NCBI GenBank assembly: GCA_938046585.1
Contig: CALIWR010000035.1
Span: 14,581 to 78,580, forward strand
Direction of reading: 5' to 3'
Length of the DNA stretch: 64,000 nt
Source of the DNA: an uncultured Propionibacteriaceae bacterium
GTDB taxonomy: Bacteria > Actinomycetota > Actinomycetes > Propionibacteriales > Propionibacteriaceae
The notes under the pieces are model-generated. The model searched no databases and was not told where the DNA came from. It saw only the letters and a program-made list of their open reading frames with translations. Below, piece by piece: positions 50,670 to 60,185 of this stretch (position 1 is its first letter; each line of letters opens with the position of its first letter). The translations under genes and the position numbers were made by a program.

Positions 50670-52502
50670 ATGAGTGTGTCGATCCCTGTGAATGCCCCTG
50701 ATGACGCCCCCCAGCCGCTGATCGACTGGGTACAGTCGGTGGCCAACCTCACCAAGCCGGACCAGGTGGTCTGGTGCGACGGTTCGGAGGCAGAACGCGA
50801 CCGTCTGAACGCTGCCCTGGTCGAAGCCGGCACCTTCACCGCGCTGAACCCGGACCGGCGGCCCAACAGTTTCCTGGCCCGCTCCACCCCGTCCGATGTG
50901 GCCCGGGTCGAGTCACGGACCTTCATCTGTTCTGAGCGGCCGGAAGATGCCGGGCCGACCAACAACTGGGCCGACCCGGCCGAGATGCGCCAGACCCTGA
51001 ACCGGGTCTTCGACGGCTCGATGCGCGGCCGCACCATGTACGTGATCCCGTTCTCGATGGGCCCACTCGGGGGACGGATCTCGCGGCTCGGCGTGGAACT
51101 CACCGATTCCCCGTACGTCGTGGTCAACATGCGGATCATGACCCGGATCGGGACCGAGGCGCTGAGGCTCATCGCCGAGACCGGCGACTTCGTCCCGGCC
51201 GTACACTCGGTTGGCTATCCGCTGGTCGACGCCGACGGCACGACCCGCCCCGACGTGCCGTGGCCGTGCAACGACGAAAAGTACATCACCCACTTCCCAG
51301 CCACCCACGAGATCTGGTCGTACGGCTCGGGCTACGGCGGAAACGCGCTGCTCGGCAAGAAGTGTTACGCGCTGCGGATCGCCTCGGTCTTGGCCCGCGA
51401 GGAGGGCTGGCTGGCCGAGCACATGCTGATCCTCAAGCTGACCGGTCCCGACGGGCGGTCCTACCACCTGACGGCAGCTTTCCCGTCGGCCTGCGGTAAG
51501 ACCAACCTGGCGATGCTGCGGCCTACCATCCCCGGTTGGACGGTCGAAACCATCGGCGACGACATCGCCTGGATGCGTCCCGGCGACGACGGCCGGCTGT
51601 ACGCGATCAACCCGGAGGCGGGTTTCTTTGGCGTCGCCCCGTACACCTCACTGAAGACCAACCCGACCGCCCTGCAGGCGCTGGACCATGACACGATCTT
51701 CACCAACGTGGCCCTGACCGACGACGGTGACGTCTGGTGGGAAGGGATGACCGACGAGGTACCGGCACACCTGATCGACTGGCAGGGCAACGACTGGACG
51801 CCCGAATCCACCACCCCGGCCGCGCACCCGAATAGCCGATTCACGGTCCGCGCCGACCAGGCCTCGTCGATCTCCCCGGAATGGGAGGACCCGACCGGGG
51901 TGCCGATCGATGTGATCTTGTTCGGCGGCCGGCGGGCGTCGAACATCCCGCTGATCAGCGAGGCGTACGACTGGGAGCACGCGGTCTTTGTCGGGGCCAC
52001 GGTCGCCTCGGAGCAGACCGCCGCCGCCGAAGGCACCGTGGGCGCATTGCGCCGCGACCCGTTCGCGATGCTGCCGTTCTGCGGCTACAACATGGCCGAC
52101 TACTGGGCGCACTGGCTGCGGATGGGCGAAGTACTCGGCGACCGGGCACCACGGGTGTACCAGGTGAACTGGTTCCGCAAGGACGCCGACGGCCGGTTCC
52201 TGTGGCCGGGGTTCGGTGACAACTCCCGCGCCATCGAGTGGGCGCTGCGCCGGATCGCCGGGCAGGTCGAGGCGGTGGACGCGATCTCAGGCCGGATCCC
52301 GGTCCCGGGTGATCTGAACGTCGAAGGCCTCGACCTCACCGAGGATCAGCTGGCGCAACTGTTCGCGTACGACCCGCAGGCCTGGCGGGCCGAGGCCGAC
52401 GTGACGGCGGAATATTTCCAGCAGTTCGGCGACCACTGCCCACCGCAGCTGTTCCACCAGCTGGAGCAGTTGCGGGCCCGGATCGACGCCCACCAGGGCT
52501 GA
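50670..52502 (+). CDS. pckG: Phosphoenolpyruvate carboxykinase (GTP)
   Basis: The 610-residue enzyme interconverts oxaloacetate and phosphoenolpyruvate with GTP. The GTP-type P-loop with its reactive Cys is present (FPSACGKTNLAML, near residue 272), as are GTRP-like substrate-binding stretches (YGGNALLGKKCYALRIAS), the metal site region and the FGGRRASNIPL block. Length is typical of the GTP class. A good ribosome site (GAGGAGG) precedes ATG 50670, and a strong terminator follows. Confidence 0.96.
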   Translation: MSVSIPVNAPDDAPQPLIDWVQSVANLTKPDQVVWCDGSEAERDRLNAALVEAGTFTALNPDRRPNSFLARSTPSDVARVESRTFICSERPEDAGPTNNWADPAEMRQTLNRVFDGSMRGRTMYVIPFSMGPLGGRISRLGVELTDSPYVVVNMRIMTRIGTEALRLIAETGDFVPAVHSVGYPLVDADGTTRPDVPWPCNDEKYITHFPATHEIWSYGSGYGGNALLGKKCYALRIASVLAREEGWLAEHMLILKLTGPDGRSYHLTAAFPSACGKTNLAMLRPTIPGWTVETIGDDIAWMRPGDDGRLYAINPEAGFFGVAPYTSLKTNPTALQALDHDTIFTNVALTDDGDVWWEGMTDEVPAHLIDWQGNDWTPESTTPAAHPNSRFTVRADQASSISPEWEDPTGVPIDVILFGGRRASNIPLISEAYDWEHAVFVGATVASEQTAAAEGTVGALRRDPFAMLPFCGYNMADYWAHWLRMGEVLGDRAPRVYQVNWFRKDADGRFLWPGFGDNSRAIEWALRRIAGQVEAVDAISGRIPVPGDLNVEGLDLTEDQLAQLFAYDPQAWRAEADVTAEYFQQFGDHCPPQLFHQLEQLRARIDAHQG

Positions 52503-52513
52503 CACCCACCAGT

Positions 52514-52548
52514 ACGAAGGCTCCCGGTCCATGACCGGGAGCCTTCGT
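52514..52548 (+). terminator. Strong terminator after pckG
   Basis: Two perfect 16-base arms (52514-52529, 52533-52548) enclose a three-base CAT loop, 12 bases after the pckG stop. No long T-run follows. The hairpin is symmetric and also stands just beyond the 3' end of the convergent tRNA-Ser. Confidence 0.9.
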
Positions 52549-52558
52549 CGGTTGTTGG

Positions 52559-52649
52559 CGGAGGCGGCGGGATTCGAACCCGCGATGGGGCTGTAACCCC
52601 AAACCCGCTTAGCAGGCGGGCGCCATAGACCGTACTAGGCGACGCCTCC
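52559..52649 (-). tRNA. tRNA-Ser (GCT)
   Basis: On the minus strand, acceptor arms GGAGGCG and CGCCTCC pair, the anticodon loop CTGCTAA gives GCT, a long variable arm (about 20 bases) marks a serine tRNA, and GGTTCGAATCC forms the T-loop. CCA is not encoded. Confidence 0.95.
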
Positions 52650-52703
52650 AACGAACCGAGGCCAGACTACCTGGTCGGCGCCCGCCCAGTCCACGCGCAC
52701 TGT

Positions 52704-52726
52704 GTGAAACCAGATTCGCGTTTCAC
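52704..52726. promoter_or_regulatory. Inverted repeat upstream of the LCP gene
   Basis: GTGAAAC at 52704-52710 and GTTTCAC at 52720-52726 are perfect arms around a nine-base spacer. A TACCAT element (52731-52736) follows at once, so the repeat covers the -35 region of a probable promoter for the LCP gene at 52781. The regulator is unknown. Confidence 0.55.
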
Positions 52727-52780
52727 TCGTTACCATCTATGAGGGGATTGTCTCGAACGACACACGGGGGAAGAAGACGA

Positions 52781-54529
52781 ATGGCGAATGACGGCGAGGA
52801 CTACGCACACCGGCTAGGCCCGAGGCGTAGTTTCTCGCAGGAGCCGCGGCCCGCAGGCTCGCCGGCGCACGCCTACCCTGATGAGGACACCCGTCCGTCG
52901 TGGCAGAGCCGGACCGCCGAGACTGCGGCCGGGTACTCGGTCGACTCAGACACCCACCGTGATGCCGAGGGCCGAGCCCGCCGAGCGGTGGACTCGTCAG
53001 AATCCGTCCCAAGTTTCGGACGGGCCCTGGGCTGGACGGTGCTGGGCAGTCTGCTGCCGGGTACCGGGCTGCTGCGGGCTGGCCGGAAAGTGGCCGGGGT
53101 GACGACGCTGCTGCTGGTCGCCGTGGTCGTGGGCGGGGCCGGCTACCTCGCCCTGGAGTGGAAGACTGCGATCGCGGCGGCTGTCAGCCCGACCATGATG
53201 ATGCTCGTCTCCGGCGCACTGATTCTGCTCGCGGTGGTCTGGACAGCGCTGATCGCCAGCACCTACCTGTCGCTGCGGCCGCGTCGGCTGAGCGGCCTGC
53301 AACGGGTGGTCGGCTCGGGCCTGGTCGGGCTGCTGGTGTTCGGGATCAGCGCCCCCATGGCGGTGGCCGCGGTCTACACGTACGAGCAGTCGTCCCTGCT
53401 GCGCGGGCTGTACGAGCAGGGCAAGAGCCAGACCGTCCCCACCCTGAAGCCCGGCACCAAAGCAGACCCCTGGGCGAACACCCCACGGCTGAATATCCTG
53501 CTGGTAGGCGGGGACTACGGCAGTTCCCGGCCTGAGGAGAACAAGGGGTACGGCGAGAACACCGACACCATGATCGTGGCCAGCATCGACACCAAGACCG
53601 GCAACACGGTCCTGATCTCGGTACCCCGCAACATGGAGAAAGTGCCGTTCCCGAGGAATTCCCCGCTGTACAAGTACTACCCGGGGGGCTTCTCCGGGAT
53701 GGCCAATGCGATCTGGGCCGACGTTAAAAACCAGGTTCCCGCCAATGTGCTCGGGGAGACCTCAAACTTAGGCGCCGATGCTCTCAAGCTGGGCTTGGGC
53801 GAGGCGCTCGGGCAACGGATCGACTACTACGTGTACGTCAACATCGATGGCCTGTACGGGCTGATCGACGCGCTGGGCGGGGTCCAGCTGAACGTCAACG
53901 AGCGGATCCCGATCGGCGGCACCGCCGAGGGCGGGCGTCCCAAGGGATATATCGAGCCTGGCGAGAACAAGCACCTCAACGCGTACGAGGCGATGTGGTA
54001 CGCCCGCAGCCGTTCCGGCTCCACGAATGGTGACTTTGACCGGATGCCTCGCCAGCGGTGCCTGATCAATGCGATCGTGAAGCAGACCGACCCGACCACC
54101 CTGCTGACCCGGTACGAGGCGCTCGCCAAGGCCAGCGGCAAGATGGTGAAGACCGACATCCCGCAGGACGTGATGCCGATGATGATCGAGCTCGGGATGC
54201 GGATGAAAAACGCCCAGCACCAAAGCATGCAGTTCACCCACGGAGTTAACGGCTTCTCCTCCGGCAACCCGAACTATGCGATGATGCGCGCCCAAGTGGC
54301 GGAGGTGATTCAGCAGTCGACGGCCCCGGCCGCCCCCGCGACCACCGCTACCCCGGCCCCGGCCACCAGCGCCGCCCCGGCGCCCACGCCGACCAAGGAC
54401 CACACCACCAGCAGCGCCCCCCGCAGCACCAGTGCCCCCGCACCGGCTGGCCCGATCGCCCAGAACATGAACGACGCCTGCAAGTACAACCCGGCCGCGG
54501 CTGCCAGCGCCACCGCCAGCAGAAGGTGA
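52781..54529 (+). CDS. LytR-CpsA-Psr (LCP) family cell-wall glycopolymer ligase
   Basis: The 582-residue protein has a polar N-terminus, about four hydrophobic helices (residues 80-215) and an extracellular LCP domain with NILLVGGDYGSS, ENTDTMIVASID, VLISVPRNME and the arginine-containing MWYARSRSGSTNGDFDRMPRQR. LCP enzymes transfer lipid-linked glycopolymers to peptidoglycan. More than one N-terminal helix and a disordered Ala/Pro/Thr C-terminus are less usual but occur in actinobacteria. ATG 52781 is preceded by GGGGGAAG. Confidence 0.9.
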   Translation: MANDGEDYAHRLGPRRSFSQEPRPAGSPAHAYPDEDTRPSWQSRTAETAAGYSVDSDTHRDAEGRARRAVDSSESVPSFGRALGWTVLGSLLPGTGLLRAGRKVAGVTTLLLVAVVVGGAGYLALEWKTAIAAAVSPTMMMLVSGALILLAVVWTALIASTYLSLRPRRLSGLQRVVGSGLVGLLVFGISAPMAVAAVYTYEQSSLLRGLYEQGKSQTVPTLKPGTKADPWANTPRLNILLVGGDYGSSRPEENKGYGENTDTMIVASIDTKTGNTVLISVPRNMEKVPFPRNSPLYKYYPGGFSGMANAIWADVKNQVPANVLGETSNLGADALKLGLGEALGQRIDYYVYVNIDGLYGLIDALGGVQLNVNERIPIGGTAEGGRPKGYIEPGENKHLNAYEAMWYARSRSGSTNGDFDRMPRQRCLINAIVKQTDPTTLLTRYEALAKASGKMVKTDIPQDVMPMMIELGMRMKNAQHQSMQFTHGVNGFSSGNPNYAMMRAQVAEVIQQSTAPAAPATTATPAPATSAAPAPTPTKDHTTSSAPRSTSAPAPAGPIAQNMNDACKYNPAAAASATASRR

Positions 54530-54674
54530 CCTACCCCGTCGGCGAGGTTTCGTGATTGACGCCTGGTCTCAGCTTCCCCGACCCCGGACATCATCGGCCG
54601 TGATCGGGGAACTGGGCAGCGTCGGGCTGCTCGCGGCTGGTGAAGGTTTTATCCCTGCGTGAGGCCGTCAAGAA

Positions 54675-55646
54675 TCAGAGCGTCAACACCAGTTTGCCGG
54701 TACTCTCGCCGCAGACCAGATGCTCATGTGCCTCGCGGACCTGGTCCAAGCTGAAAAGACGCAGCGCCCCCAGCGGGATCGCCTGCGACGCCAGCAGCGG
54801 CCAGACCGTCTCACTGACCCGCTGGACCACGGCAATCTTCTCCGCCACCGGACGCTGCCGCAGCGAAGTGGCCCGGATCTGGGCGTTCTTGCTGAGCAGC
54901 CGGGCCAGGTCTAAGGTGCCGCGCCGGCCGCCCTGCAGCCCGATCACCACCAGCCGGCCGCCGCGGGCCAGCACCTCCACATTCGGTTCGAGGTACTTGG
55001 CGCCCATGATGTCGAGCACCACATCGACGCCCCGGCCGCTGGTCGCTGTCCTCACTGCGGCCACCCAGTCCTCGTGGTAGTCGATCGCGGTCTGGGCGCC
55101 CAGCCGGCGGCAGTACTCCAGCTTCGACTGTGATCCGGCGGTTGCGATCACGGTGGCGCCGAGCGCAGCCGCGTACGGGATCGCGAAGCTGCCCACCCCG
55201 CCGGCGCCGCCGTGCATTAGGAAGGTCTCTCCCGGGCGCAGCCCGGCCTCGTCCAGATTCGACACCACAGTCGCCGCGACCTCGATCACCGACGCCGCTG
55301 TGACCAGGTCCATCCCGTCTGGCGGGGCCAGGCACTGCCCGGCCGGGACCACCACCCGTTCGGCGTAGCCCCCGCCGGCCAGCAACGCCACCACCGGGTC
55401 ACCCACGGCCCAGCCCTCGACCCCGTCACCCAGACCGGCCACCTCACCGGCCACTTCGAGCCCGAGGATGTCAGTAATTCCCTTCGGCGGCGGATAGTGC
55501 CCTTGGCGTTGCAGAATGTCGGCCCGGTTCACCCCGGCCGCGACCACCCTGATCAGCAGCTCCCCAGCACCCGGGACCGGGTCGGGAACGTCGGCGATGG
55601 TGAGCTGCTGCGGCCCACCCGGCTCAGTGACAAGAACAGCGCGCAT
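54675..55646 (-). CDS. NAD(P)H-quinone oxidoreductase, PIG3-type zinc-independent MDR
   Basis: The 323-residue protein runs from ATG 55646 (MRAVLVTEPGGPQQL). It has NADPH-binding GGAGGVGSFAIPYAAALGA, the substrate region NRADILQRQGHYPPPKG typical of PIG3/QOR-like enzymes, and no structural zinc Cys set. It reduces quinones or enones. The frame is open far upstream to 56381, but that part runs antisense through tRNA-Ser and the esterase gene and is not coding. The 145 bases between the LCP stop and this gene hold nothing firm. Confidence 0.9.
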   Translation of the reverse strand: MRAVLVTEPGGPQQLTIADVPDPVPGAGELLIRVVAAGVNRADILQRQGHYPPPKGITDILGLEVAGEVAGLGDGVEGWAVGDPVVALLAGGGYAERVVVPAGQCLAPPDGMDLVTAASVIEVAATVVSNLDEAGLRPGETFLMHGGAGGVGSFAIPYAAALGATVIATAGSQSKLEYCRRLGAQTAIDYHEDWVAAVRTATSGRGVDVVLDIMGAKYLEPNVEVLARGGRLVVIGLQGGRRGTLDLARLLSKNAQIRATSLRQRPVAEKIAVVQRVSETVWPLLASQAIPLGALRLFSLDQVREAHEHLVCGESTGKLVLTL

Positions 55647-55680
55647 ACCATTTAGCCTGCCACAGTACGATGGGGCACCG

Positions 55681-55765
55681 GGCGAGGTCGCATAGTGGCC
55701 GAGTGCAGCCGCCTTGAAAGCGGCCGGGCGGAGACGTCCCGTGGGTTCGAATCCCACCCTCGCCG
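55681..55765 (+). tRNA. tRNA-Ser (TGA)
   Basis: An 85-base cloverleaf with acceptor arms GGCGAGG and CCTCGCC, anticodon loop CTTGAAA (TGA), a serine-type long variable arm and T-loop GGTTCGAATCC. CCA is not encoded. Confidence 0.95.
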
Positions 55766-55848
55766 CGGTAGCGGCCTGACGGCTGATACTGCGGGGACCA
55801 CGACAGATCCTCGGGCCGCGATCACACAATCCGTCAAGCAGCCTCCGC

Positions 55849-56847
55849 TCAGGAGGACGAGGGGCCGCGCAGATCTTCCAGTTCGGGCAGCAGCGTGGCC
55901 AGGACCGGAGCAGTGATCCGGGGCTGGAACCGGGCCAGCTCGGCCAGCGGCAGCCCGTACGCGAGCGGGTTGGCGCGTACCTCGTCGACGAGACCCGGCA
56001 GGTGACGTTCAAGGACCGCGACGGCCCGCTCGTCACCCAGCAGCACCCCGACCGGGGCAGTCGCGCCGACCTCGCGGCGGGCCAGCAAAGTGGCGTAGGT
56101 CTGCGGTTCGCCGCCGGTCGCCGGGACGCCGAACACCTCAGCCAGGAAACGGACCGAGTCAGCGAACCAGCCAGCCACGGCCGGGTCGACCAGGGCCGCG
56201 TCGCCGTTCGCGGTGTGCGGGCGGGCCAGGCTGATCCCGTGCGGGCCGAGCAGGTACAGGTGAGACTCGAACGGGACCCGATGCTCAGCCAGAGCTCCCA
56301 GCAGCTCCAGGGAGTTCCGAATCGGGACCAGGGTGTCACCGCCGGTGCTGAAGAGGAAGACCGGCGGATAGTCGGGCCCAACAGCGCTGGGGATGTCCAG
56401 GATCTGCTTGCCGATCGGCGGCCCGAAATCCGCCAGGGTGACCGGGTAGCCGAGGATCAGGGCATTCGGCGGCTGCTCGACCGTACCCAAGCTGGCGCCC
56501 AGGTGGCCGCCCGCGGAGAAGCCGACCGCTGCGACCCGGTCCGGGTCGATCCGCATTTCGGTGGCGTGCTCCCGGATCCAGCCCAGCGCGGCCTGGGCGT
56601 CGTCGAAGGCCTCGTCCCAGGTGGAATCGTCGCGCGCGGTGTAGCGCAGCACGCAGGCGTGGAAACCTTCGGCGAGGTAGGCCAGGGCGACCGGTTCCGC
56701 CTCCCGGTCGGAGGTGAAGTGGTATCCCCCGCCGGGCAGCACCAGCACCGCCGGCCGTACCTGCGCGGTGCTCATCTCATCGCTAGCGTCCAGCAGGTAG
56801 CAGGTGAGCGGGGCGGCATGGCCCACGGTCTGGGTGAATACCCTCAT
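55849..56847 (-). CDS. Alpha/beta-hydrolase, BD-FAE/acetylesterase-like
   Basis: From ATG 56847 (GGAGGG seven bases upstream) the protein is 332 residues. It has the oxyanion stretch LVLPGGGYHFTSDREAEP, the nucleophile elbow GFSAGGHLGAS, an acid-containing STGGDTLVP and a catalytic His region LLGPHGISLAR, as in carbohydrate acetylesterases and BD-FAE enzymes. A C-terminal extension of about 70 helical residues is not part of the hydrolase core. No signal peptide, so cytoplasmic. Substrate unknown. Confidence 0.85.
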   Translation of the reverse strand: MRVFTQTVGHAAPLTCYLLDASDEMSTAQVRPAVLVLPGGGYHFTSDREAEPVALAYLAEGFHACVLRYTARDDSTWDEAFDDAQAALGWIREHATEMRIDPDRVAAVGFSAGGHLGASLGTVEQPPNALILGYPVTLADFGPPIGKQILDIPSAVGPDYPPVFLFSTGGDTLVPIRNSLELLGALAEHRVPFESHLYLLGPHGISLARPHTANGDAALVDPAVAGWFADSVRFLAEVFGVPATGGEPQTYATLLARREVGATAPVGVLLGDERAVAVLERHLPGLVDEVRANPLAYGLPLAELARFQPRITAPVLATLLPELEDLRGPSSS

Positions 56848-57042
56848 CGACGGTCCCTCCGGTCTGGTCCTCTGGCTCAGGTCTACACCACAACAGCCGC
56901 CAAACAGCCGGAAGCTTCCACCTTCGTGATGTGCGGGTTGCCGCGAGGGCAGCCGGATCTGGCAGGCTGGAAGCTGACCACCCCCAGCGTCTTCTGGTCG
57001 TCGACCTGGCGCTGCGACGTATCGACAGAATCGGAGGAAGGC

Positions 57043-57669
57043 ATGACGCAGGGTTCGCATTCGGGTATCAACCCGCCGCTGGAACCGTTCCAGACCGTCG
57101 GGCCCACACCGACGCCACCATCGAAACGCAACCCCGTACTGATCATCGGGATCGTGATCGCCACTGTTCTGATCGTCACCGGCGGTATCGGAGTCGCCGT
57201 CCTCGTTCAAAGCTCTTCTATCAAGACGACCACCGCCTCGGCAGCCACCAGCGAGTCCCCGCTCAGCGGCAGCCAGACCCCCACCAGCACGTGGAGTTTC
57301 GGGGCCGGGTCCAAGAAACCAGGACGACTGCCCGATGCGGTGCTGGGGCTGCCGCGGATGGCCACATCGTCACCCAGCGCCTCCCCCTCAGCCTTCTATG
57401 ACCGGGCCCTGTACGGGTCAGGCGAGGACCTGATCCTGATCACCCTGGTCCGCGAACACCAGACCGGCGCTCGGCAGTTGCGTGATCTAGACAAGACCAT
57501 CACCGACCGGGTCGACTTCGGCAATGTCTACTGCGGCCAGCGCAGCGGGTCGGCGGTGTGCTTGCGTCAACTCAACGGCGGCTACATCCTCGCCTACGAT
57601 CTGCTCGGCAGGCACTCCACCGAAGAAGTCGGCAAGGCCGTCGCCACCATCTACGACTCCTTCTCATAA
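57043..57669 (+). CDS. Single-pass membrane protein of unknown function
   Basis: The 208-residue protein has a Pro-rich cytoplasmic N-terminus, one membrane helix (PVLIIGIVIATVLIVTGGIGVAVLV, near residues 31-55), a Ser/Thr-rich linker and a small extracytoplasmic domain with one Cys pair (NVYCGQ, AVCLRQ). The start is fixed by GGAGGA before ATG 57043. I do not recognise the domain. It ends eight bases from the convergent YhgE-like gene. The 195-base gap upstream (56848-57042) holds a GAAGCTTCC palindrome but no clear promoter. Confidence 0.75.
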   Translation: MTQGSHSGINPPLEPFQTVGPTPTPPSKRNPVLIIGIVIATVLIVTGGIGVAVLVQSSSIKTTTASAATSESPLSGSQTPTSTWSFGAGSKKPGRLPDAVLGLPRMATSSPSASPSAFYDRALYGSGEDLILITLVREHQTGARQLRDLDKTITDRVDFGNVYCGQRSGSAVCLRQLNGGYILAYDLLGRHSTEEVGKAVATIYDSFS

Positions 57670-57677
57670 ACGGCCCG

Positions 57678-60185
57678 TTAGGTGGCTGCGAGCAGGCTGC
57701 GCGGAGTCAGGGTACGGGCCCGCACCAGGGCAGCAGCGCAGAGACCAGCCGCGACCGCTGCCCAGCCCAGTAGCAGGAAGATCGGGCCGGTAATCCCGCT
57801 CCCGCCGGCGATCAAGGTCCGGACCGCGTCCACGGCCGGGGACATCGGCGACAAGGGCCGCAGGACGTCGAAGACGGCTGGGGTAGAGCCGGTCAGCGCG
57901 GTAGCGACCGTGATCACAGCGAAGGCGACGGCCAAGACCCGACCGGCTCCGCGCAACCAGGCGGTCAGGGCATAGTGGACGGCGACAAAGGCCGCCGCGG
58001 CGACCAGCAGCACTGCAGTCAGACCCAGCCACCGGGGCCACGGCAGCCGTAGCGCCAGCTGCCCGATTCCGGACAGCAGCAGCGCCTGGAAACCGACCAG
58101 GCCCAGCCCGGGCAGCAGCGACTCACCCAGCAACACCAGCGAGCTGCGGCTCGACAATGCCAGCCGAGCCCGTACCGCCGGCAGCACCAGGTACGTAGCC
58201 AGAGCCCCCAGCCACAGGGCCAGGACCAGCAGCAGGCTGGCCCAGGCGGCCTTCGGGCTGACCAGATCATCCAGGTCTGAGACCGAGATCGGGGAGGCAA
58301 CCACTCGGGCCAGCTGTTCCCGCTCGGTGTCGCTGTAGCGGGGGACCTGCCTGGCGCCCTCGGCCAGCCCATCGGCCAACTGCTGGGAACCGTCGGCGAG
58401 CCGGCTGGCGCCGTCGTGGCTGCGGCTCAGCCCGTCGTTCAGGGCCTTGGCGCCGGTCGCGGCCTGCCCGACCCCGTCGACCAGCCGGCCGACCCCGTCG
58501 GTGTACTGCCATCCCCCCGCGACCAGCCGGGGCCCGGCCGCGGCCGCAGTACCCAGGCCGTTCGACAGCTGCTGGGCGCCCTGGGCGGCCTGGCCGACAG
58601 CACCGGTGTAGCGGCCAACCCCGGCCGCGTACCCGCTGGCGCCGCTGCTCAACCGCTGGGCGCCCCCGCCAAGCTGGGCGGTGGCGGCCATCAGCTGCGG
58701 CCCGGCGGTCTTCAGCTGCTCCAACTGGGCGTTCTGGGCCCGTAACTGGTTGACGGTGGGCAGCCTGCCGCCCTGGGCCAGCATCTGGGAGGCCATCTGC
58801 AGCACCACATTCACCTGCTGCAGGATCTGCGCGAGTTGCGGGTCGCTGACCGCGGCTAACGCCTTCGACAGGCGCTGCAACGCCTGCTGCAGAGTAAGCC
58901 CGGTCCGCGGGTCGGGGGTGGTGAGGATCTGCGCCACGGTCTGCTTCGCAGCCCGGCCCATCGCCATCACCCCCGCCGCGTAGCCGCGGCAGGCGTCCGG
59001 GCCGAGCTGGCGTACCTGCGGCGGGCACTGGGCGGCCAGAGTGGCAGCGGTCTGGTCCAGTTGCCGGTTAATGGTCTGCGGCAGCGCCGCCACCTGCTGC
59101 GACAGCTGCTGGGTGGAGGCCTGGGTGCTGGCGAGCTGGTGCTGCAGGGTGGTGATGGCGGTCTGCAACTGGTTGACCAGCTGCTGCGGTGGCTGCGAGC
59201 CGAGCGGGGTGGCGGCGATCTTGTCCATCAGTACCCGCAGCTCGATCAGCAGCGCCAACTGGCGCTGGTTCTCGGTGGCCAGCTGGGTGGTGCCCCGGGT
59301 GTACGGGGCCAGGCCCTGGTCTCGGAACTGGGCGACCCCACCCGCCAGCTGCTGGGCGCCGCCCGCCAGCTGCTGGGCGCCGGAAGTCAGCGCCGGCGCG
59401 TTAGCTGACAGCTGGGCCAGGCCCCCGGCTAGCTGCTGGCTGCCGGCGGCCGCCTGAGCGACCCCGTCGGTGTACGTCTGGATCCCGGCGACCAGCTGCT
59501 GGCCGCCTTGGCGCAGCGCAGGCCCGGAACCGGCGACGGCGCCAAGACCGTCAGCGAGCTGGGCGGAGCCGCCCTGGGCCTGGAGCAGCCCATCGGCCAG
59601 CTGTCGGTTGCCGGCGGCCAGCAGCGAGGCGGCATCGGCGACGGTCTGGAACTTCTCCCCCATGGTGGAGAAGCCGAGGTAGATGTTCTCCAGATAGGTC
59701 TGGGTCAAGGTCCGGTTCAGCGCCTGCGCCGCCGCCTGGGCGACCGATTGTCCGAGCGCGGTATCGGCGATCCCGGCCTGCGGGGAGGTCTGTACCTCGA
59801 TCGTGGCCTGGTGGGCGGCAGTCGGGGAGGTCCCGTACGAGGTGGCCGCCGCAGAGAAATTCTTCGGCACCGTGACCACTGCCGCGTATCGGGCGGCGGC
59901 GAGGCCCTCCTGGGCGGATTTCTCGTTGGCCAACACCCAGCGGAAGTTCTGCCGACGGTGGGAGTCGATCAGGGCAGCGCTGAACTGGCGGCCCAGCGGC
60001 ACGTACTGGTTGTTGATGGTCACCGGCTGGTCAAGGTTGACGATCGCCGCCTCGACCTGGTGCAGCCGGGAGTCGGAACCCCAGGTAGCGGCCAACAGTC
60101 CAGACGCCACCAGGGCCGGGACCAGTACCAGTCCCAACACCTGCTGCCACCAGGGCCGGCGGCGGACGTTTTCAAGCAACCTCAT
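57678..60185 (-). CDS. YhgE/Pip-type membrane protein
   Basis: The 835-residue protein has an N-terminal membrane helix, a long extracellular Gln/Ala/Gly-rich helical region (residues 40-620) with repeated AxGxQQLAxGL units, and about five to six C-terminal helices. This is the YhgE/Pip layout, known from ABC-2-related proteins and from ESX-linked or phage-infection proteins in Gram-positive bacteria. Its ATG overlaps the stop of the MMPL gene by four bases. Together they form a two-gene export unit next to a TetR regulator. Confidence 0.85.
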   Translation of the reverse strand: MRLLENVRRRPWWQQVLGLVLVPALVASGLLAATWGSDSRLHQVEAAIVNLDQPVTINNQYVPLGRQFSAALIDSHRRQNFRWVLANEKSAQEGLAAARYAAVVTVPKNFSAAATSYGTSPTAAHQATIEVQTSPQAGIADTALGQSVAQAAAQALNRTLTQTYLENIYLGFSTMGEKFQTVADAASLLAAGNRQLADGLLQAQGGSAQLADGLGAVAGSGPALRQGGQQLVAGIQTYTDGVAQAAAGSQQLAGGLAQLSANAPALTSGAQQLAGGAQQLAGGVAQFRDQGLAPYTRGTTQLATENQRQLALLIELRVLMDKIAATPLGSQPPQQLVNQLQTAITTLQHQLASTQASTQQLSQQVAALPQTINRQLDQTAATLAAQCPPQVRQLGPDACRGYAAGVMAMGRAAKQTVAQILTTPDPRTGLTLQQALQRLSKALAAVSDPQLAQILQQVNVVLQMASQMLAQGGRLPTVNQLRAQNAQLEQLKTAGPQLMAATAQLGGGAQRLSSGASGYAAGVGRYTGAVGQAAQGAQQLSNGLGTAAAAGPRLVAGGWQYTDGVGRLVDGVGQAATGAKALNDGLSRSHDGASRLADGSQQLADGLAEGARQVPRYSDTEREQLARVVASPISVSDLDDLVSPKAAWASLLLVLALWLGALATYLVLPAVRARLALSSRSSLVLLGESLLPGLGLVGFQALLLSGIGQLALRLPWPRWLGLTAVLLVAAAAFVAVHYALTAWLRGAGRVLAVAFAVITVATALTGSTPAVFDVLRPLSPMSPAVDAVRTLIAGGSGITGPIFLLLGWAAVAAGLCAAALVRARTLTPRSLLAAT

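Noticed and set aside
54552..54662. 36-codon frame after the LCP gene (starts GTG, ends GFIPA)
   Set aside because: It has codon composition like real genes but no ribosome site, no recognisable family and could be chance in high-GC DNA.
55647..56381. Upstream extension of the quinone oxidoreductase frame
   Set aside because: It runs through tRNA-Ser and antisense to the esterase C-terminus; the enzyme homology begins exactly at ATG 55646.
56002..57042. Upstream extension of the membrane-protein frame on the plus strand
   Set aside because: It is antisense to the esterase gene; GGAGGA before ATG 57043 marks the real start.
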